Source of the DNA: Marixanthomonas ophiurae
Lineage (GTDB): Bacteria > Bacteroidota > Bacteroidia > Flavobacteriales > Flavobacteriaceae
Assembly (NCBI RefSeq): GCF_003413745.1
Contig: NZ_QVID01000002.1
Coordinates: forward strand, 1 to 64,000
DNA: 64,000 nucleotides
Direction: 5' to 3'
Position numbers and translations under genes: made by a program. Under the pieces are notes generated by a model that saw only the letters and a list, made by a program, of their open reading frames with translations, was not told the origin of the DNA and made no database searches. Each line of letters begins with the position of its first letter. Position 1 is the first letter of the stretch. Shown piece after piece: positions 40,164-48,211 of this stretch.

Positions 40164-41672
40164 TTAATCTTCAGTACGTATCAAACTTTTTAATTTTTTA
40201 AGTTGTGTGTCAGACTTCCATAAAATTTGATTCATATCTCTTTCAATCTTTATGTCGGGTTCTGTTCCATATCCGTCAAAAATTTTTCCGTTTTTTTGAA
40301 ACGAAACCATGGTGCTTATTTTTCCAAATAACTCTGAATTTGGCAAATCAAACCATTCGCTATTTCCACTGGAGCCATCTGTTGTTACGCCAACAATTTG
40401 TATGTTAGGAATTCCCTTGAAAACAGAAACAAAAACTGACGCTGCACTGAACGTTTTTTCGTTGGCTAAAATGTAAACAGGCTTGTTGTAGTAGAAAGAT
40501 TGTTCAGATAATTTTTGTCCGTTAAATAAACCAAAATAATACTCGCTGAATTTTTTATCGTCCAACTCGTACATTGGTTTAAATGTTTTCAAAAATGTAT
40601 CTACGCTTGCTTGCTCTCGTTTCGTTAATTCAGAATAGGAAAACAAAAACCTGCCGTGTAAACGCTCTATATATTCTTCTAGTAATGGAACTGTTGCTCT
40701 TTGTTTTGTAGCGTTTACAACATATACAGAATCGGGATGCACTAAATAGTTGGCGAATTCATATATTAAATCTCTAGTTCCGCCACTGTTGCTTCTTACA
40801 TCAATAATTAGGGCTTTGCTGTCATTGCGGATAGATTTCATAAAAGAATTAAGCTCATCAAAAAGAAGAGGAGCTTCACCTTTACTAGACATAGCAGGAA
40901 TCTTGATGTATGCAATGCTATCTTTAATCTTAAAAAGTTGTTTTATTATCTCGGGCTTATTGTATTCTTCGTCGTCTACAAGAACGTATTTACTTTCAAA
41001 CTTTTCATCCCAAGGGCGTAACCTATTTGACCTATCAACAGGTGATACCAAAATTGTTGTATCTTTTTTAAATGCAACATCCGAAAGCGTTAATTTAACT
41101 TGTTTGGGCAATGGTTTGTTGAGAATCGTATAATTTTTCTGAATATCCCGAATATCTCTAACAGCCATGGTAAAGTACGTTTCTTCAGGTGCCTCTATAT
41201 CTTCGGGTCGTGTTTTTTGTAAGAAATCCTTAATTTCCATCCCATCGATTTTTTTGAGATAAGGAAATTTGGGGTTTAGTATTTTAAATTCTTTGTTCTG
41301 GTTTAAATTTAAAACGACTACTTTTCCATTGTGTGGTGCGTACATATAGGGTAGAAAAAGAGATTCATTTAAACTATACCCTCTTATAGTAGTTAATGAA
41401 GAATGTCTATCGCCAATTTTGGCCAAGGTTTTTGTAATAAACAGACCAAAATCTTCAAGTTTTGTAGTGTCACCTATTGTTTTTAGATAGTTTTCAAAAT
41501 CGGTATTAAAATTATACCCGTTTAAGTAGGTATAAGACGATTTATCATTTAGGGTGCTTGTCAGAAATTCAATGTCTTCGTTTATCTGTTTTTTGGTCAG
41601 GAAATTATGCTGTGCTTGTAAAGCGATAGCCCATAGGCTGAATAGAACTGTAATCAAGATTTTCAACTTCAT
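40164..41672 (-). CDS. S41 family peptidase
   Basis: A 502-residue exported serine protease of the C-terminal processing type. It has a signal peptide (MKLKILITVLFSLWAIALQAQ), a helical N-terminal domain, then the S41 core: IIDVRSNSGGTRDLIYEF near 290 (the oxyanion strand), ANEKTFSAASVFVS near 405 with the likely catalytic Ser in SAAS, and GTEPDIKIERD near the end. No PDZ domain is evident. The GVTTDGSSGNSEWFDLPNS loop stands where other members have a Lys-bearing segment, so the catalytic base is uncertain. Flanked by two copies of a 57-nt repeat. Confidence 0.88.
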   Translation of the reverse strand: MKLKILITVLFSLWAIALQAQHNFLTKKQINEDIEFLTSTLNDKSSYTYLNGYNFNTDFENYLKTIGDTTKLEDFGLFITKTLAKIGDRHSSLTTIRGYSLNESLFLPYMYAPHNGKVVVLNLNQNKEFKILNPKFPYLKKIDGMEIKDFLQKTRPEDIEAPEETYFTMAVRDIRDIQKNYTILNKPLPKQVKLTLSDVAFKKDTTILVSPVDRSNRLRPWDEKFESKYVLVDDEEYNKPEIIKQLFKIKDSIAYIKIPAMSSKGEAPLLFDELNSFMKSIRNDSKALIIDVRSNSGGTRDLIYEFANYLVHPDSVYVVNATKQRATVPLLEEYIERLHGRFLFSYSELTKREQASVDTFLKTFKPMYELDDKKFSEYYFGLFNGQKLSEQSFYYNKPVYILANEKTFSAASVFVSVFKGIPNIQIVGVTTDGSSGNSEWFDLPNSELFGKISTMVSFQKNGKIFDGYGTEPDIKIERDMNQILWKSDTQLKKLKSLIRTED

Positions 41673-41712
41673 CAGCTAAATTTTTTTAGAGTTTGCACAA
41701 GAGTTGCTGAAT

Positions 41713-41769
41713 AAATATACACAATCCTTTCTGCTTTTATGGAGAAATATAAAGTCGGTGTGAGTTTGA
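41713..41769. repeat. direct repeat copy B (57 nt) upstream of the S41 protease
   Basis: Partner of copy A at 40065-40121, same orientation. It lies in the 167-nt spacer between the S41 protease and the YobI-like gene. Confidence 0.75.
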
Positions 41770-41828
41770 TTTCAAAAATAAAATACTAATTTTAAAAAAC
41801 TGAACTAGTGCTTTTCATAGGATACGTT

Positions 41829-41843
41829 GTTAGGCACAGTTAT
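41829..41843. repeat. inverted repeat framing the YobI-like gene, downstream arm
   Basis: Reads GTTAGGCACAGTTAT on the plus strand; 13 of its 15 bases are complementary to the arm at 45542-45556. It contains the stop codon of the YobI-like gene at its inner end. Confidence 0.75.
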
Positions 41844-44800
41844 TTTCTTTTATGATTAACTCTTAAACCAAATATTCCAACAGAAAAACTTGAAATGTAA
41901 TCTTTTCGTTTCAAATTTGTCAATAGTTCTCTGTTGTCAGGATTGTCTTTAATTTTTGCCTTTTTATTTTTATTTGTAATTTTTTCATAATTACTAGCTA
42001 AGTTAATTAAGAATTTTTCTATGAAAGTTTCGTCAACGCTAAAAAGATTCTTGTTGAATAATTTAATTCTATTTACAATCGATACACTTTGGTCTATGAT
42101 TAAAGCTTTGAAAAGTAACTCATTTACACGAAATGAACTGTCATTTAATATAAGTTGACTTATTGACTTCAAATTTTCGGATTTTGATAAAATAGTATCA
42201 TTAGAACAAGATTCTAAAAACTTAAGTTTTTCTATATTGTTTAATTTTTTTGATTTTAAAATTAGTTCTACATCATTTGCATCTAAAATTAGTTCCTCAA
42301 TTTTTTCAATAAATTTAGCTTTGTGCTTTTCTAATAATTTAATATTTAACTTTTCATAGTTTTCCTTTAAGCTTTCAAAACTTTTAATCGTTGGACTAAT
42401 TACTCTATTATTTATTAATGAATGAACTTTTTCTTCATCAAGATTTGCAATGTCTAAGTCGCTATACCAGAAAGGTATTGAATTTGTAATTAAATCAAAT
42501 GACTCATTATTAATTTTGTTTGATTGCATTAATGCTTTGCAGAATACACCAAAAATGTTTTCATCATTAAATTTAGTTGCCATTTTTACTTTTGCTAATT
42601 CGTTCGCGTTTTCAATATTATTAATAAAGCCAATAGATGATTCTAATATTTTATTTTCGGATTCTTTGAAAAAGAACAATAAGTTTTCCCATTTAGGTTC
42701 TATCTTATTATTTTCGATAATATATGGCAACAAATTAGCTTCCTCAATAATTGAAATATCAGATATTTTTGTTGCTACTTTTTTAATGACTTCTTTTTTT
42801 AGTTTTAAACTTAAATCAGAGTGGTTTAATAGTTCTAAATACGATTTTTGTTCCTCATTAATATTCGTATCAAGCTTTAAGTAAATATTCGTTATGTAGT
42901 CATTTATGTAGTCTTCTATGTAGTTAATAAGGCTATTCGAATTTGAGTTTTTAATTGAAGAATAATTAGAATTATCAAAGCTTACTTGTTCGAATTCACC
43001 ATATTTTTTTATAATTTCACTAACCATTTTTTCGTTTATCTCATAATGATTATTCTCGTAAATAAACTCTAAAATGTTCTCTGGGGAATTCTTAAAGTCT
43101 AAGTCAATAAATTTTAGTTCTAAATCAGAGATGATATTTATTAGTTTATCATTGTTAGATGTGATGTTTAAAATTTCAGAATCTTTTGTTAGATAATTTT
43201 TGAGATTAGATTGTTTTTCTATTTTAATAATAGATTCAATTTCTGCATATTCTATGATGTATTTTAATATAGTATTTAATTGTTCATCAGAAAACGCAAC
43301 ATCATTCACATAATATTCCCAAATACCAATCCAATACTCGCATAGCGTTTTAATAAATAGATTTAAATTCTCTGTTATATCAACAAAGCCGTTTATAAAT
43401 AGAGTAGAAGTAGAGGATTCATCTTTTAACTTTGTAAAAACATAGTCTAAAGGAACCTTATTATTTCTATGGTTTTTAAGTAAGAAGTCTAACAAGTCAT
43501 AATTCAAGATAAATTCAGAGTTAAAATCAATTGGACTTATTTTTGGAATTACTTTGTCAATTTTTGAAAGTTTATAGTCAAATTCTAATTTTTGTTTATT
43601 TCTTACATTGATAATGAATTTATGATCATTTCTTGTAATACTACCTTCGTGAAATAAAGAAATGTAATCAATATAATCTTCCGAGATATATCCATTTCTA
43701 ATTATAGTTGTAATGAAATCTGCATCTAAATTTTCATTTATATTTAAATCAATTTTTTCATTTGATTGTAATAATTCAGAGATTTTTAAATTTCTAATCT
43801 TAATTTTTTGCCTCTCCAGTTCTTGTATTTCTTTTCTTGTAGAATTTGATTTAATTGATTTAAAATCAATAATCTCTTGTTCCTTAACATTATAAGATTT
43901 TTTCGAATCAACCTTTTTTTCAATTTCAGAAAATAAAATTTCTACTTTTTTAATTGGATAATCAGTTCTATTGTAACTTCTATTATGGAAAGATGATTTA
44001 TAAAATAAATCATTACTTTTTAAGTATTCAAAGTTTTCATCTTTTAATAAATCATTAAGTGTAATAGGTTCTTTGTTAATGATAAAATTATTAAAGTTGT
44101 CTAATGTTTCCATAACTCGAATGATATATAATTGTCGAAGTTCATTTGTGTTTTTAAAATTAATTAAATCCAGGTTTTTAATTTCATCTTTTAAAGTAGT
44201 TATATCTTTTTCTATTCGTTTTATTTCTTGATTTATATATTTTGATTTTGAGTTTAGAATACTGTATAAACTACCTTCATTTTTGCTTAATGAAACAAAG
44301 TCATTCGGGTATTTATTTTTATAAGTAATAATTGCGAATAATTTATCTTGATTTAAGGGTGTCTCACCTTGTTTCGTTTTGTATAAATAAAATTCATTAG
44401 TGATATTATGAAGTAAGCGCATATCATCAATAAAAAAAGATATGTCTTCTATAAAAGCATCTGTTAAATCATAAATATATTTTTTCTTTTTTTGTCTTAA
44501 AATTTCACTCGAATTTGATGAATTAATTACTGGAATAACGGGAATTATGAAATCAAAAAATTTAATTCTCTCATTGTCTGAAAACATATCGTCTCTTACA
44601 GCATAAATAAATGTGATATTTTTCTTTTTAGTTTTTTCAGAGTTGTTGAGTAGAAGGTTAATCTCCCTAAGCTTTGTGAAAATTTCGGTTTCTTCAAAAC
44701 GGTCAAGGTCTTCAATGATTACTACATTATAAGGTCTTATTGTAAAGAAATAAAGGATTTCATCTAAGTGATGGTTCAATATAGACTTGTTTATACTTTC

Positions 44801-45526
44801 TCCAATTCCTATTTCAGCATTATGAAACTTAAGTTTATTAATTGTTATAGAACTAATAATTCTAATTGATTTATATGTGATAAAGAATATACCAATTAAA
44901 ATTATTGCTATACTACCATAATGTAAAGCATCACAAGTAAAATCACTTAAAGGATTATCTTTAAAAACACTTTGGATGAGATAAGGGTAAAAATAATTTA
45001 GTAAGGCTATTATAAATATTAAAATACCAAGGGAGGTTAAAAACAATTTTTTAGCACCATAACTTTTAATTTTTTTAAATCTTGAATCAGGTATATTTTT
45101 ATCTTCTTCGTGATAAAAAATTTGTTGTAAAATGCTTGTTTCTATAAGCCGTAAAAGTTCTTCTTTATCTTTTTCAATAAGGTGTCCTTGTTCATTATAT
45201 TTTGGTTTTTCCTCTTTAAATGTTGCTAAAGAAATATTTAGAAATTCTAATTCAGTTCCTTTGTAGTTTTTTTGGAAAGTCTTCAGAATTGTACTTTTAC
45301 CAGAGCCATAAGACCCTGTAAGGGCAATGTTTTTTATATCCTCTTTTTCACGATTTTCAAGTGCCCATTGTAGAGCTTTTGAGTAATGACCTTCTTTGTC
45401 TCCATTAGAAATTGGAGAAAGAGATGAATAATCTAATTCTTCTGTATTTTTTTCAGATAATTTAAAATGTAATTTTTCAATTTTTTTTGAAGCAATTAAT
45501 AAGAAATCAAGTAGTTTTTTTTTCAT
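41840..45526 (-). CDS. YobI-like P-loop NTPase of the KAP type
   Basis: A 1228-residue membrane-anchored NTPase. The N-terminal YSSLSPISNGDKEGHYSKAL and the Walker A GSYGSGKST (about 71-79) match YobI-type NTPases. Two hydrophobic helices (about 160-185 and 205-225) lie between Walker A and Walker B (VVIIEDLDRF, about 265-275), the hallmark arrangement of KAP NTPases. The remaining 900 residues are Lys-, Asn- and Ile-rich, mostly helical, with a coiled-coil stretch near 430-470. KAP NTPases are linked to phage exclusion and plasmid biology in some cases; here defence is an inference. The gene is more AT-rich than its neighbours, and framed by an inverted repeat. ATG at 45526 is chosen over an upstream in-frame start because the 29 extra residues run through the repeat arm. 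Confidence 0.85.
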   Translation of the reverse strand: MKKKLLDFLLIASKKIEKLHFKLSEKNTEELDYSSLSPISNGDKEGHYSKALQWALENREKEDIKNIALTGSYGSGKSTILKTFQKNYKGTELEFLNISLATFKEEKPKYNEQGHLIEKDKEELLRLIETSILQQIFYHEEDKNIPDSRFKKIKSYGAKKLFLTSLGILIFIIALLNYFYPYLIQSVFKDNPLSDFTCDALHYGSIAIILIGIFFITYKSIRIISSITINKLKFHNAEIGIGESINKSILNHHLDEILYFFTIRPYNVVIIEDLDRFEETEIFTKLREINLLLNNSEKTKKKNITFIYAVRDDMFSDNERIKFFDFIIPVIPVINSSNSSEILRQKKKKYIYDLTDAFIEDISFFIDDMRLLHNITNEFYLYKTKQGETPLNQDKLFAIITYKNKYPNDFVSLSKNEGSLYSILNSKSKYINQEIKRIEKDITTLKDEIKNLDLINFKNTNELRQLYIIRVMETLDNFNNFIINKEPITLNDLLKDENFEYLKSNDLFYKSSFHNRSYNRTDYPIKKVEILFSEIEKKVDSKKSYNVKEQEIIDFKSIKSNSTRKEIQELERQKIKIRNLKISELLQSNEKIDLNINENLDADFITTIIRNGYISEDYIDYISLFHEGSITRNDHKFIINVRNKQKLEFDYKLSKIDKVIPKISPIDFNSEFILNYDLLDFLLKNHRNNKVPLDYVFTKLKDESSTSTLFINGFVDITENLNLFIKTLCEYWIGIWEYYVNDVAFSDEQLNTILKYIIEYAEIESIIKIEKQSNLKNYLTKDSEILNITSNNDKLINIISDLELKFIDLDFKNSPENILEFIYENNHYEINEKMVSEIIKKYGEFEQVSFDNSNYSSIKNSNSNSLINYIEDYINDYITNIYLKLDTNINEEQKSYLELLNHSDLSLKLKKEVIKKVATKISDISIIEEANLLPYIIENNKIEPKWENLLFFFKESENKILESSIGFINNIENANELAKVKMATKFNDENIFGVFCKALMQSNKINNESFDLITNSIPFWYSDLDIANLDEEKVHSLINNRVISPTIKSFESLKENYEKLNIKLLEKHKAKFIEKIEELILDANDVELILKSKKLNNIEKLKFLESCSNDTILSKSENLKSISQLILNDSSFRVNELLFKALIIDQSVSIVNRIKLFNKNLFSVDETFIEKFLINLASNYEKITNKNKKAKIKDNPDNRELLTNLKRKDYISSFSVGIFGLRVNHKRK

Positions 45527-45541
45527 AATTGAATTTTTCTC

Positions 45542-45556
45542 ATAATTGTGCCTAAC
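45542..45556. repeat. inverted repeat framing the YobI-like gene, upstream arm
   Basis: Reads ATAATTGTGCCTAAC on the plus strand. It pairs with 41829-41843 and lies 15 nt upstream of the YobI-like ATG. On the gene strand the frame is GTTAGGC...gene...GCCTAAC. Confidence 0.75.
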
Positions 45557-45752
45557 GGCTCCGTATATGAAAAGTAGCGCTGAAAATAAGCTGTTACTTT
45601 TCGGTTGAGCCACAAGCCAGATTTTTACATTTTACTATTTATCTTTTTTATTGGAAATCGTCAAATTTAAAAATTTGGCGACTTTCCAAAAATGCCAAAA
45701 CCATAGTGCTAGCTATGACTTGCGCTATTTTTTATATACATTGTTACCACAC
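45548..45752. repeat. self-complementary spacer, attC-like
   Basis: A 205-nt gene-free spacer with nested inverted repeats. Outer arms CCGTATATGAAAAGTAGCGC (45561-45580) and the segment at 45721-45740 pair over about 17 bases with three mismatches. An inner hairpin at about 45653-45687 pairs GGAAA-TCGTCAAATTT with its near-complement across a short A-rich loop, and a smaller palindrome around TGCTAGC lies near 45710. The ends carry the boundary motifs of the two neighbouring genes. The organisation resembles an integron attC site but is longer, and one end (GTTACCAC) does not fit the GTTRRRY core. Confidence 0.55.
45743..45752. repeat. inverted repeat framing the small secreted protein, downstream arm
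   Basis: Reads GTTACCACAC; it is a perfect complement of the arm at 46405-46414 on the other side of the gene. Confidence 0.7.
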
Positions 45753-45757
45753 GTTTT

Positions 45758-46402
45758 TTACAGTTTTTTCATTTCTCCAAATCCATATGTTCTGTCCGAT
45801 AAATTTGAATAATAGACGTAATTTCCATTTTCGAGAACGTCAATTATTTTTACATCTATTTTTTGTCCAATAAGGTATTCATATTCTGGTTTAGAAACTC
45901 TTAAATAAGTCAGAACGTAATTACAAGGTGAAATCCACTCAATTTCGTAAACCGATTTAGAGTCTTTTGTCTTCTCAATTTGTTTTCTTTTACGTCTTTT
46001 TATTTTCACGTCTTGATATTCAGGATTTATATACCTGTATTTTCCTTTTCCAAAATCAGCAACGCAATCTGTATTGAGCATTTCCATTGACTGATATTTT
46101 GAATTCACGATTGTGAATGGATAGTCAAAACATTTATTACTGTATTTACTTCCTTTTAAAAAATCAATTTCTTTTCGGTAATCTATAATTTGTTGGATTA
46201 CTTCTTTGTTTTTATATGTCGTTCTTTCTGGAATTTCAGTTACAGAAGTTGTTTCTCCGTTTTCTCCAATACAAATTTTCACATATAGATATTCAACAAC
46301 TTCCGCGTCATCAACGAAAAAGTATTGCTGTATTTGAGAATAAGTCAGTGAGGATTGTAAAATCAAAATCAGAAATATAATTTTTCGCATAGTTTTTCTC
46401 AA
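45758..46402 (-). CDS. small secreted protein of unknown function
   Basis: A 214-residue protein with an N-terminal signal peptide (cleavage probably after LTYSQ, about residue 22). The mature part begins with a strand pattern (YLYVKICIGENGETTSVTEIPE) that recalls TonB C-terminal-like domains, followed by charged and basic stretches (KIKRRKRKQIEK near 147). No clear family. It is AT-rich like the YobI-like gene downstream and is framed by its own 10-bp inverted repeat, so it behaves as a separate cassette-like unit. Whether it works with the NTPase is unknown. Confidence 0.7.
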   Translation of the reverse strand: MRKTMRKIIFLILILQSSLTYSQIQQYFFVDDAEVVEYLYVKICIGENGETTSVTEIPERTTYKNKEVIQQIIDYRKEIDFLKGSKYSNKCFDYPFTIVNSKYQSMEMLNTDCVADFGKGKYRYINPEYQDVKIKRRKRKQIEKTKDSKSVYEIEWISPCNYVLTYLRVSKPEYEYLIGQKIDVKIIDVLENGNYVYYSNLSDRTYGFGEMKKL

Positions 46403-46561
46403 ATGTGTGGTAACTTGTTTATATAAACACCTTTTATACTCTTATCAAGCATATTTGGCATGCTATGAGTAGGTTTTGTGCTTTTTATATATTCTTATTT
46501 AATAAATCAAAAAGGGGAGTACCCTTCAAATATACTCAAAAAACCCAAACCATAAAATCAT
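46403..46561. other. gene-free AT-rich spacer with small palindromes
   Basis: After the boundary arm at 46405-46414 comes a 12-bp perfect palindrome (GTTTATATAAAC, 46416-46427) and an interrupted AGCAT/ATGCT pair near 46448. An open reading frame of 60 codons runs through the following repeats, but its product is low-complexity and is not called a gene. Confidence 0.5.
46405..46414. repeat. inverted repeat framing the small secreted protein, upstream arm
   Basis: Reads GTGTGGTAAC, the perfect complement of 45743-45752, 2 nt upstream of the ATG of the small secreted protein. Confidence 0.7.
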
Positions 46562-46610
46562 ACCCTTGTGCCCTGACTCTTGGGTCTTGCTTCTTGTCTC
46601 TTGGTTCTTG
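46562..46610. repeat. degenerate tandem repeat, period 7
   Basis: Seven consecutive 7-nt units. The last five, from 46576, all end in TCTTG with the first two bases free (NNTCTTG); the first two units are ACCCTTG and TGCCCTG. Confidence 0.8.
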
Positions 46611-46629
46611 TCATCCCAAAACACCTCAT

Positions 46630-46677
46630 TTATTAATCATCCGATAACCCAATGTTCCAACAATCTAATTGCCAAAC
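46630..46677. repeat. degenerate tandem repeat, period 8
   Basis: Six consecutive 8-nt units fitting NNNCYAAY or one change from it (for example AACCCAAT and GTTCCAAC). A looser period-8 pattern with units ending in ACC or TAC continues to about 46720 in a different phase. Confidence 0.72.
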
Positions 46678-46740
46678 CCTAGTAACCCACACTACCAAAG
46701 CTACAACAACCCATTAAAACTTTTAATATCCTATAACTAA

Positions 46741-46860
46741 TTGACACCAAATGACGGCGTTTGACGACCCTTAACCAAGTCTGCTATCTGTTGCAGTCGT
46801 ATAATAGTAAATGACGGCCGTTGCATTCATTTGCATTTAGTTGACAACGGTTGCAGACTT
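46741..46860. repeat. degenerate tandem repeat, period 10
   Basis: Twelve 10-nt units starting at 46741. Ten have T at position 2 with a WTGAC, TTGCA or close variant in positions 1-5; positions 6-10 vary freely. Units 5 and 7 are the weakest. Confidence 0.75.
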
Positions 46861-46880
46861 CACCCCAAATTTTAGGGGTT

Positions 46881-46913
46881 TTGTTCGGGCTTCCTTCGGG
46901 GATCCTTCGGGAA
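46881..46913. repeat. degenerate tandem repeat, period 11
   Basis: Three 11-nt units with the pattern NNNTTCGGGNN. It is preceded by a small hairpin (CCCC and GGGG arms, 46863-46878) that ends in T residues. Confidence 0.65.
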
Positions 46914-46998
46914 TGGGTATGGGTTATTTTCCAAAAAACGACGTTTTACGAACAAATCCCGAAGCAAACTAATATAAAGGCAGGAAAACACTCGGCTT
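46914..46998. other. remainder of the gene-free stretch
   Basis: Holds a short palindrome AAAACG-A-CGTTTT (46935-46947) and otherwise nothing recognisable before the M50-like gene ends at 46999. Confidence 0.4.
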
Positions 46999-47547
46999 TT
47001 ACAGCAATTGAATACCCAAAAATTGATCAAGAAGGATAAGAAGAGAGCTAAAAGCCATAATAAGTAAGAGCGTGGTGGCTTGAAACTTCCAAGAAAGGGA
47101 GTATTGCTTGGTAATGTGGTACAGCAAATACAATAAAAAGACACTAACCAATACAGGTATGGTATAGGTGCCCCATCCTAAAAACTGACCGATGCGACCT
47201 TCATCATTTGGATTGATGGCATTCATACCACCGGCCAACAGCCGCATATAAAACGCAGTAAATAACAAGGGGTAGAGGTAGCCATTCCAGCGGTTATATT
47301 TCAAAAAGAGAAAAACCACTACGGCTTGTAATAAAGTAATAATAGGCCCGGCAGCTGAAATAAGGGTGTGATGCAGATCTGTTAGGTTTTCATGGGTAGC
47401 AAATGAAGTGCCGTTAAGGCTCATAAAAGCGGTATAGCCTAATGCTTCAGCAGTGCACCAGTGCGCAAACTCATGCAACAGCCATGTAAATAAGACAGCA
47501 ACAAACGTAGCTAGCACGTATTTAAAAGTAATGTCGGTCTTGCCCAT
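46999..47547 (-). CDS. M50-like integral membrane metalloprotease
   Basis: A 182-residue membrane protein with about five hydrophobic helices. The first helix carries LHEFAHW, a zinc-binding HExxH motif, at about 25-29, and a later helix-turn has NPNDEGRIGQFLGW near 115, which supplies an Asp in the position of the third metal ligand of site-2 proteases. This suggests intramembrane proteolysis or a degenerate membrane homologue. It is followed by a 116-nt gap from the HTH regulator on the same strand. Confidence 0.72.
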   Translation of the reverse strand: MGKTDITFKYVLATFVAVLFTWLLHEFAHWCTAEALGYTAFMSLNGTSFATHENLTDLHHTLISAAGPIITLLQAVVVFLFLKYNRWNGYLYPLLFTAFYMRLLAGGMNAINPNDEGRIGQFLGWGTYTIPVLVSVFLLYLLYHITKQYSLSWKFQATTLLLIMAFSSLLILLDQFLGIQLL

Positions 47548-47663
47548 AGAATAAAAATGATCCGCTTGGGGGTTATGATTAAACTAAAGAACAATAATCA
47601 TTAAAATTTCAGAAAAACAATTGAAAAGCGACCCGACAATAACCCGACACTATCCTGACAGGG

Positions 47664-48203
47664 CTATAAAAAACTGAAGGGTAACTTACAATAGAGCTTG
47701 TTGCGGCTATGGATTTCCCTTGCATTTAGAAGGATAATGATAAGATTAACGACCATCGCTCCCAGCAGTATAAAAATAATAGCTTGTTTGGGTAGCGAAA
47801 GCCAGTCGATAAGAAACGGACTCGCAATCATCAATAAGCATACTACAACCGTCCATAGGATTTGAATAGAAACAAGTTGCTTGGTAAGTGTGTTCACTTC
47901 TTTTTTAAGGTACATTATAACGAGTGGTACAATAATATTTCCAAACGGAAGAATAAGAAACGACAAGGACGATAGGTTGATGATTTTAACCATATGTGGG
48001 GTAGGGAAGTTTTCTGCTGGGGTATCTTCCCGTAAGGATGATTCGGGTATTCTCAATACCGAAGCGAGTGTTTTTAAGGTATAACCTTTGGGGGTGGCAC
48101 CAGCCTCTATGCGTTGAATGGTACGTACCGAAACTCCAGCTTTTTCAGCCAATTCTTCTTGGGTCAAGTTTTGCTGTTCTCGGTATTGGGTTAGTTTGGC
48201 CAT
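47664..48203 (-). CDS. XRE-type helix-turn-helix regulator with membrane domain
   Basis: A 179-residue protein. Residues 1-60 form a Cro/C1-type DNA-binding domain (LTQEELAEKAGVSVRTIQRIEAG). The rest has three hydrophobic segments (about 77-97, 112-131 and 135-157) like the DUF4870-type membrane domain, so the repressor is tethered to the membrane. This architecture is common in Flavobacteriia; the signal sensed is unknown. It may control the M50-like protease downstream, which would fit a membrane-release scheme, but this is a guess from proximity. Confidence 0.87.
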   Translation of the reverse strand: MAKLTQYREQQNLTQEELAEKAGVSVRTIQRIEAGATPKGYTLKTLASVLRIPESSLREDTPAENFPTPHMVKIINLSSLSFLILPFGNIIVPLVIMYLKKEVNTLTKQLVSIQILWTVVVCLLMIASPFLIDWLSLPKQAIIFILLGAMVVNLIIILLNAREIHSRNKLYCKLPFSFL

Positions 48204-48211
48204 TGTTTAAA

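Noticed and set aside
41840-45613. Longer 1257-residue version of the YobI-like protein
   Set aside because: The extra 29 residues are translated from the inverted-repeat arm and spacer and do not resemble the family N-terminus; ATG at 45526 fits better.
38354-46402. Complete integron
   Set aside because: Cassette-like ends exist for two genes, but no integrase, attI site or cassette promoter was seen, and the other genes of the tract lack clear core motifs.
46465-46647. Plus-strand ORF of 60 codons through the heptamer repeats
   Set aside because: The translation (Leu-Gly-Ser-Cys repeats) only mirrors the 7-nt repeat read out of phase; no start context or family.
46562-46913. CRISPR array
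   Set aside because: Units are 7-11 nt with only about half of the positions constant; there are no 24-36 nt repeats, no spacers of fixed length, and no cas genes.
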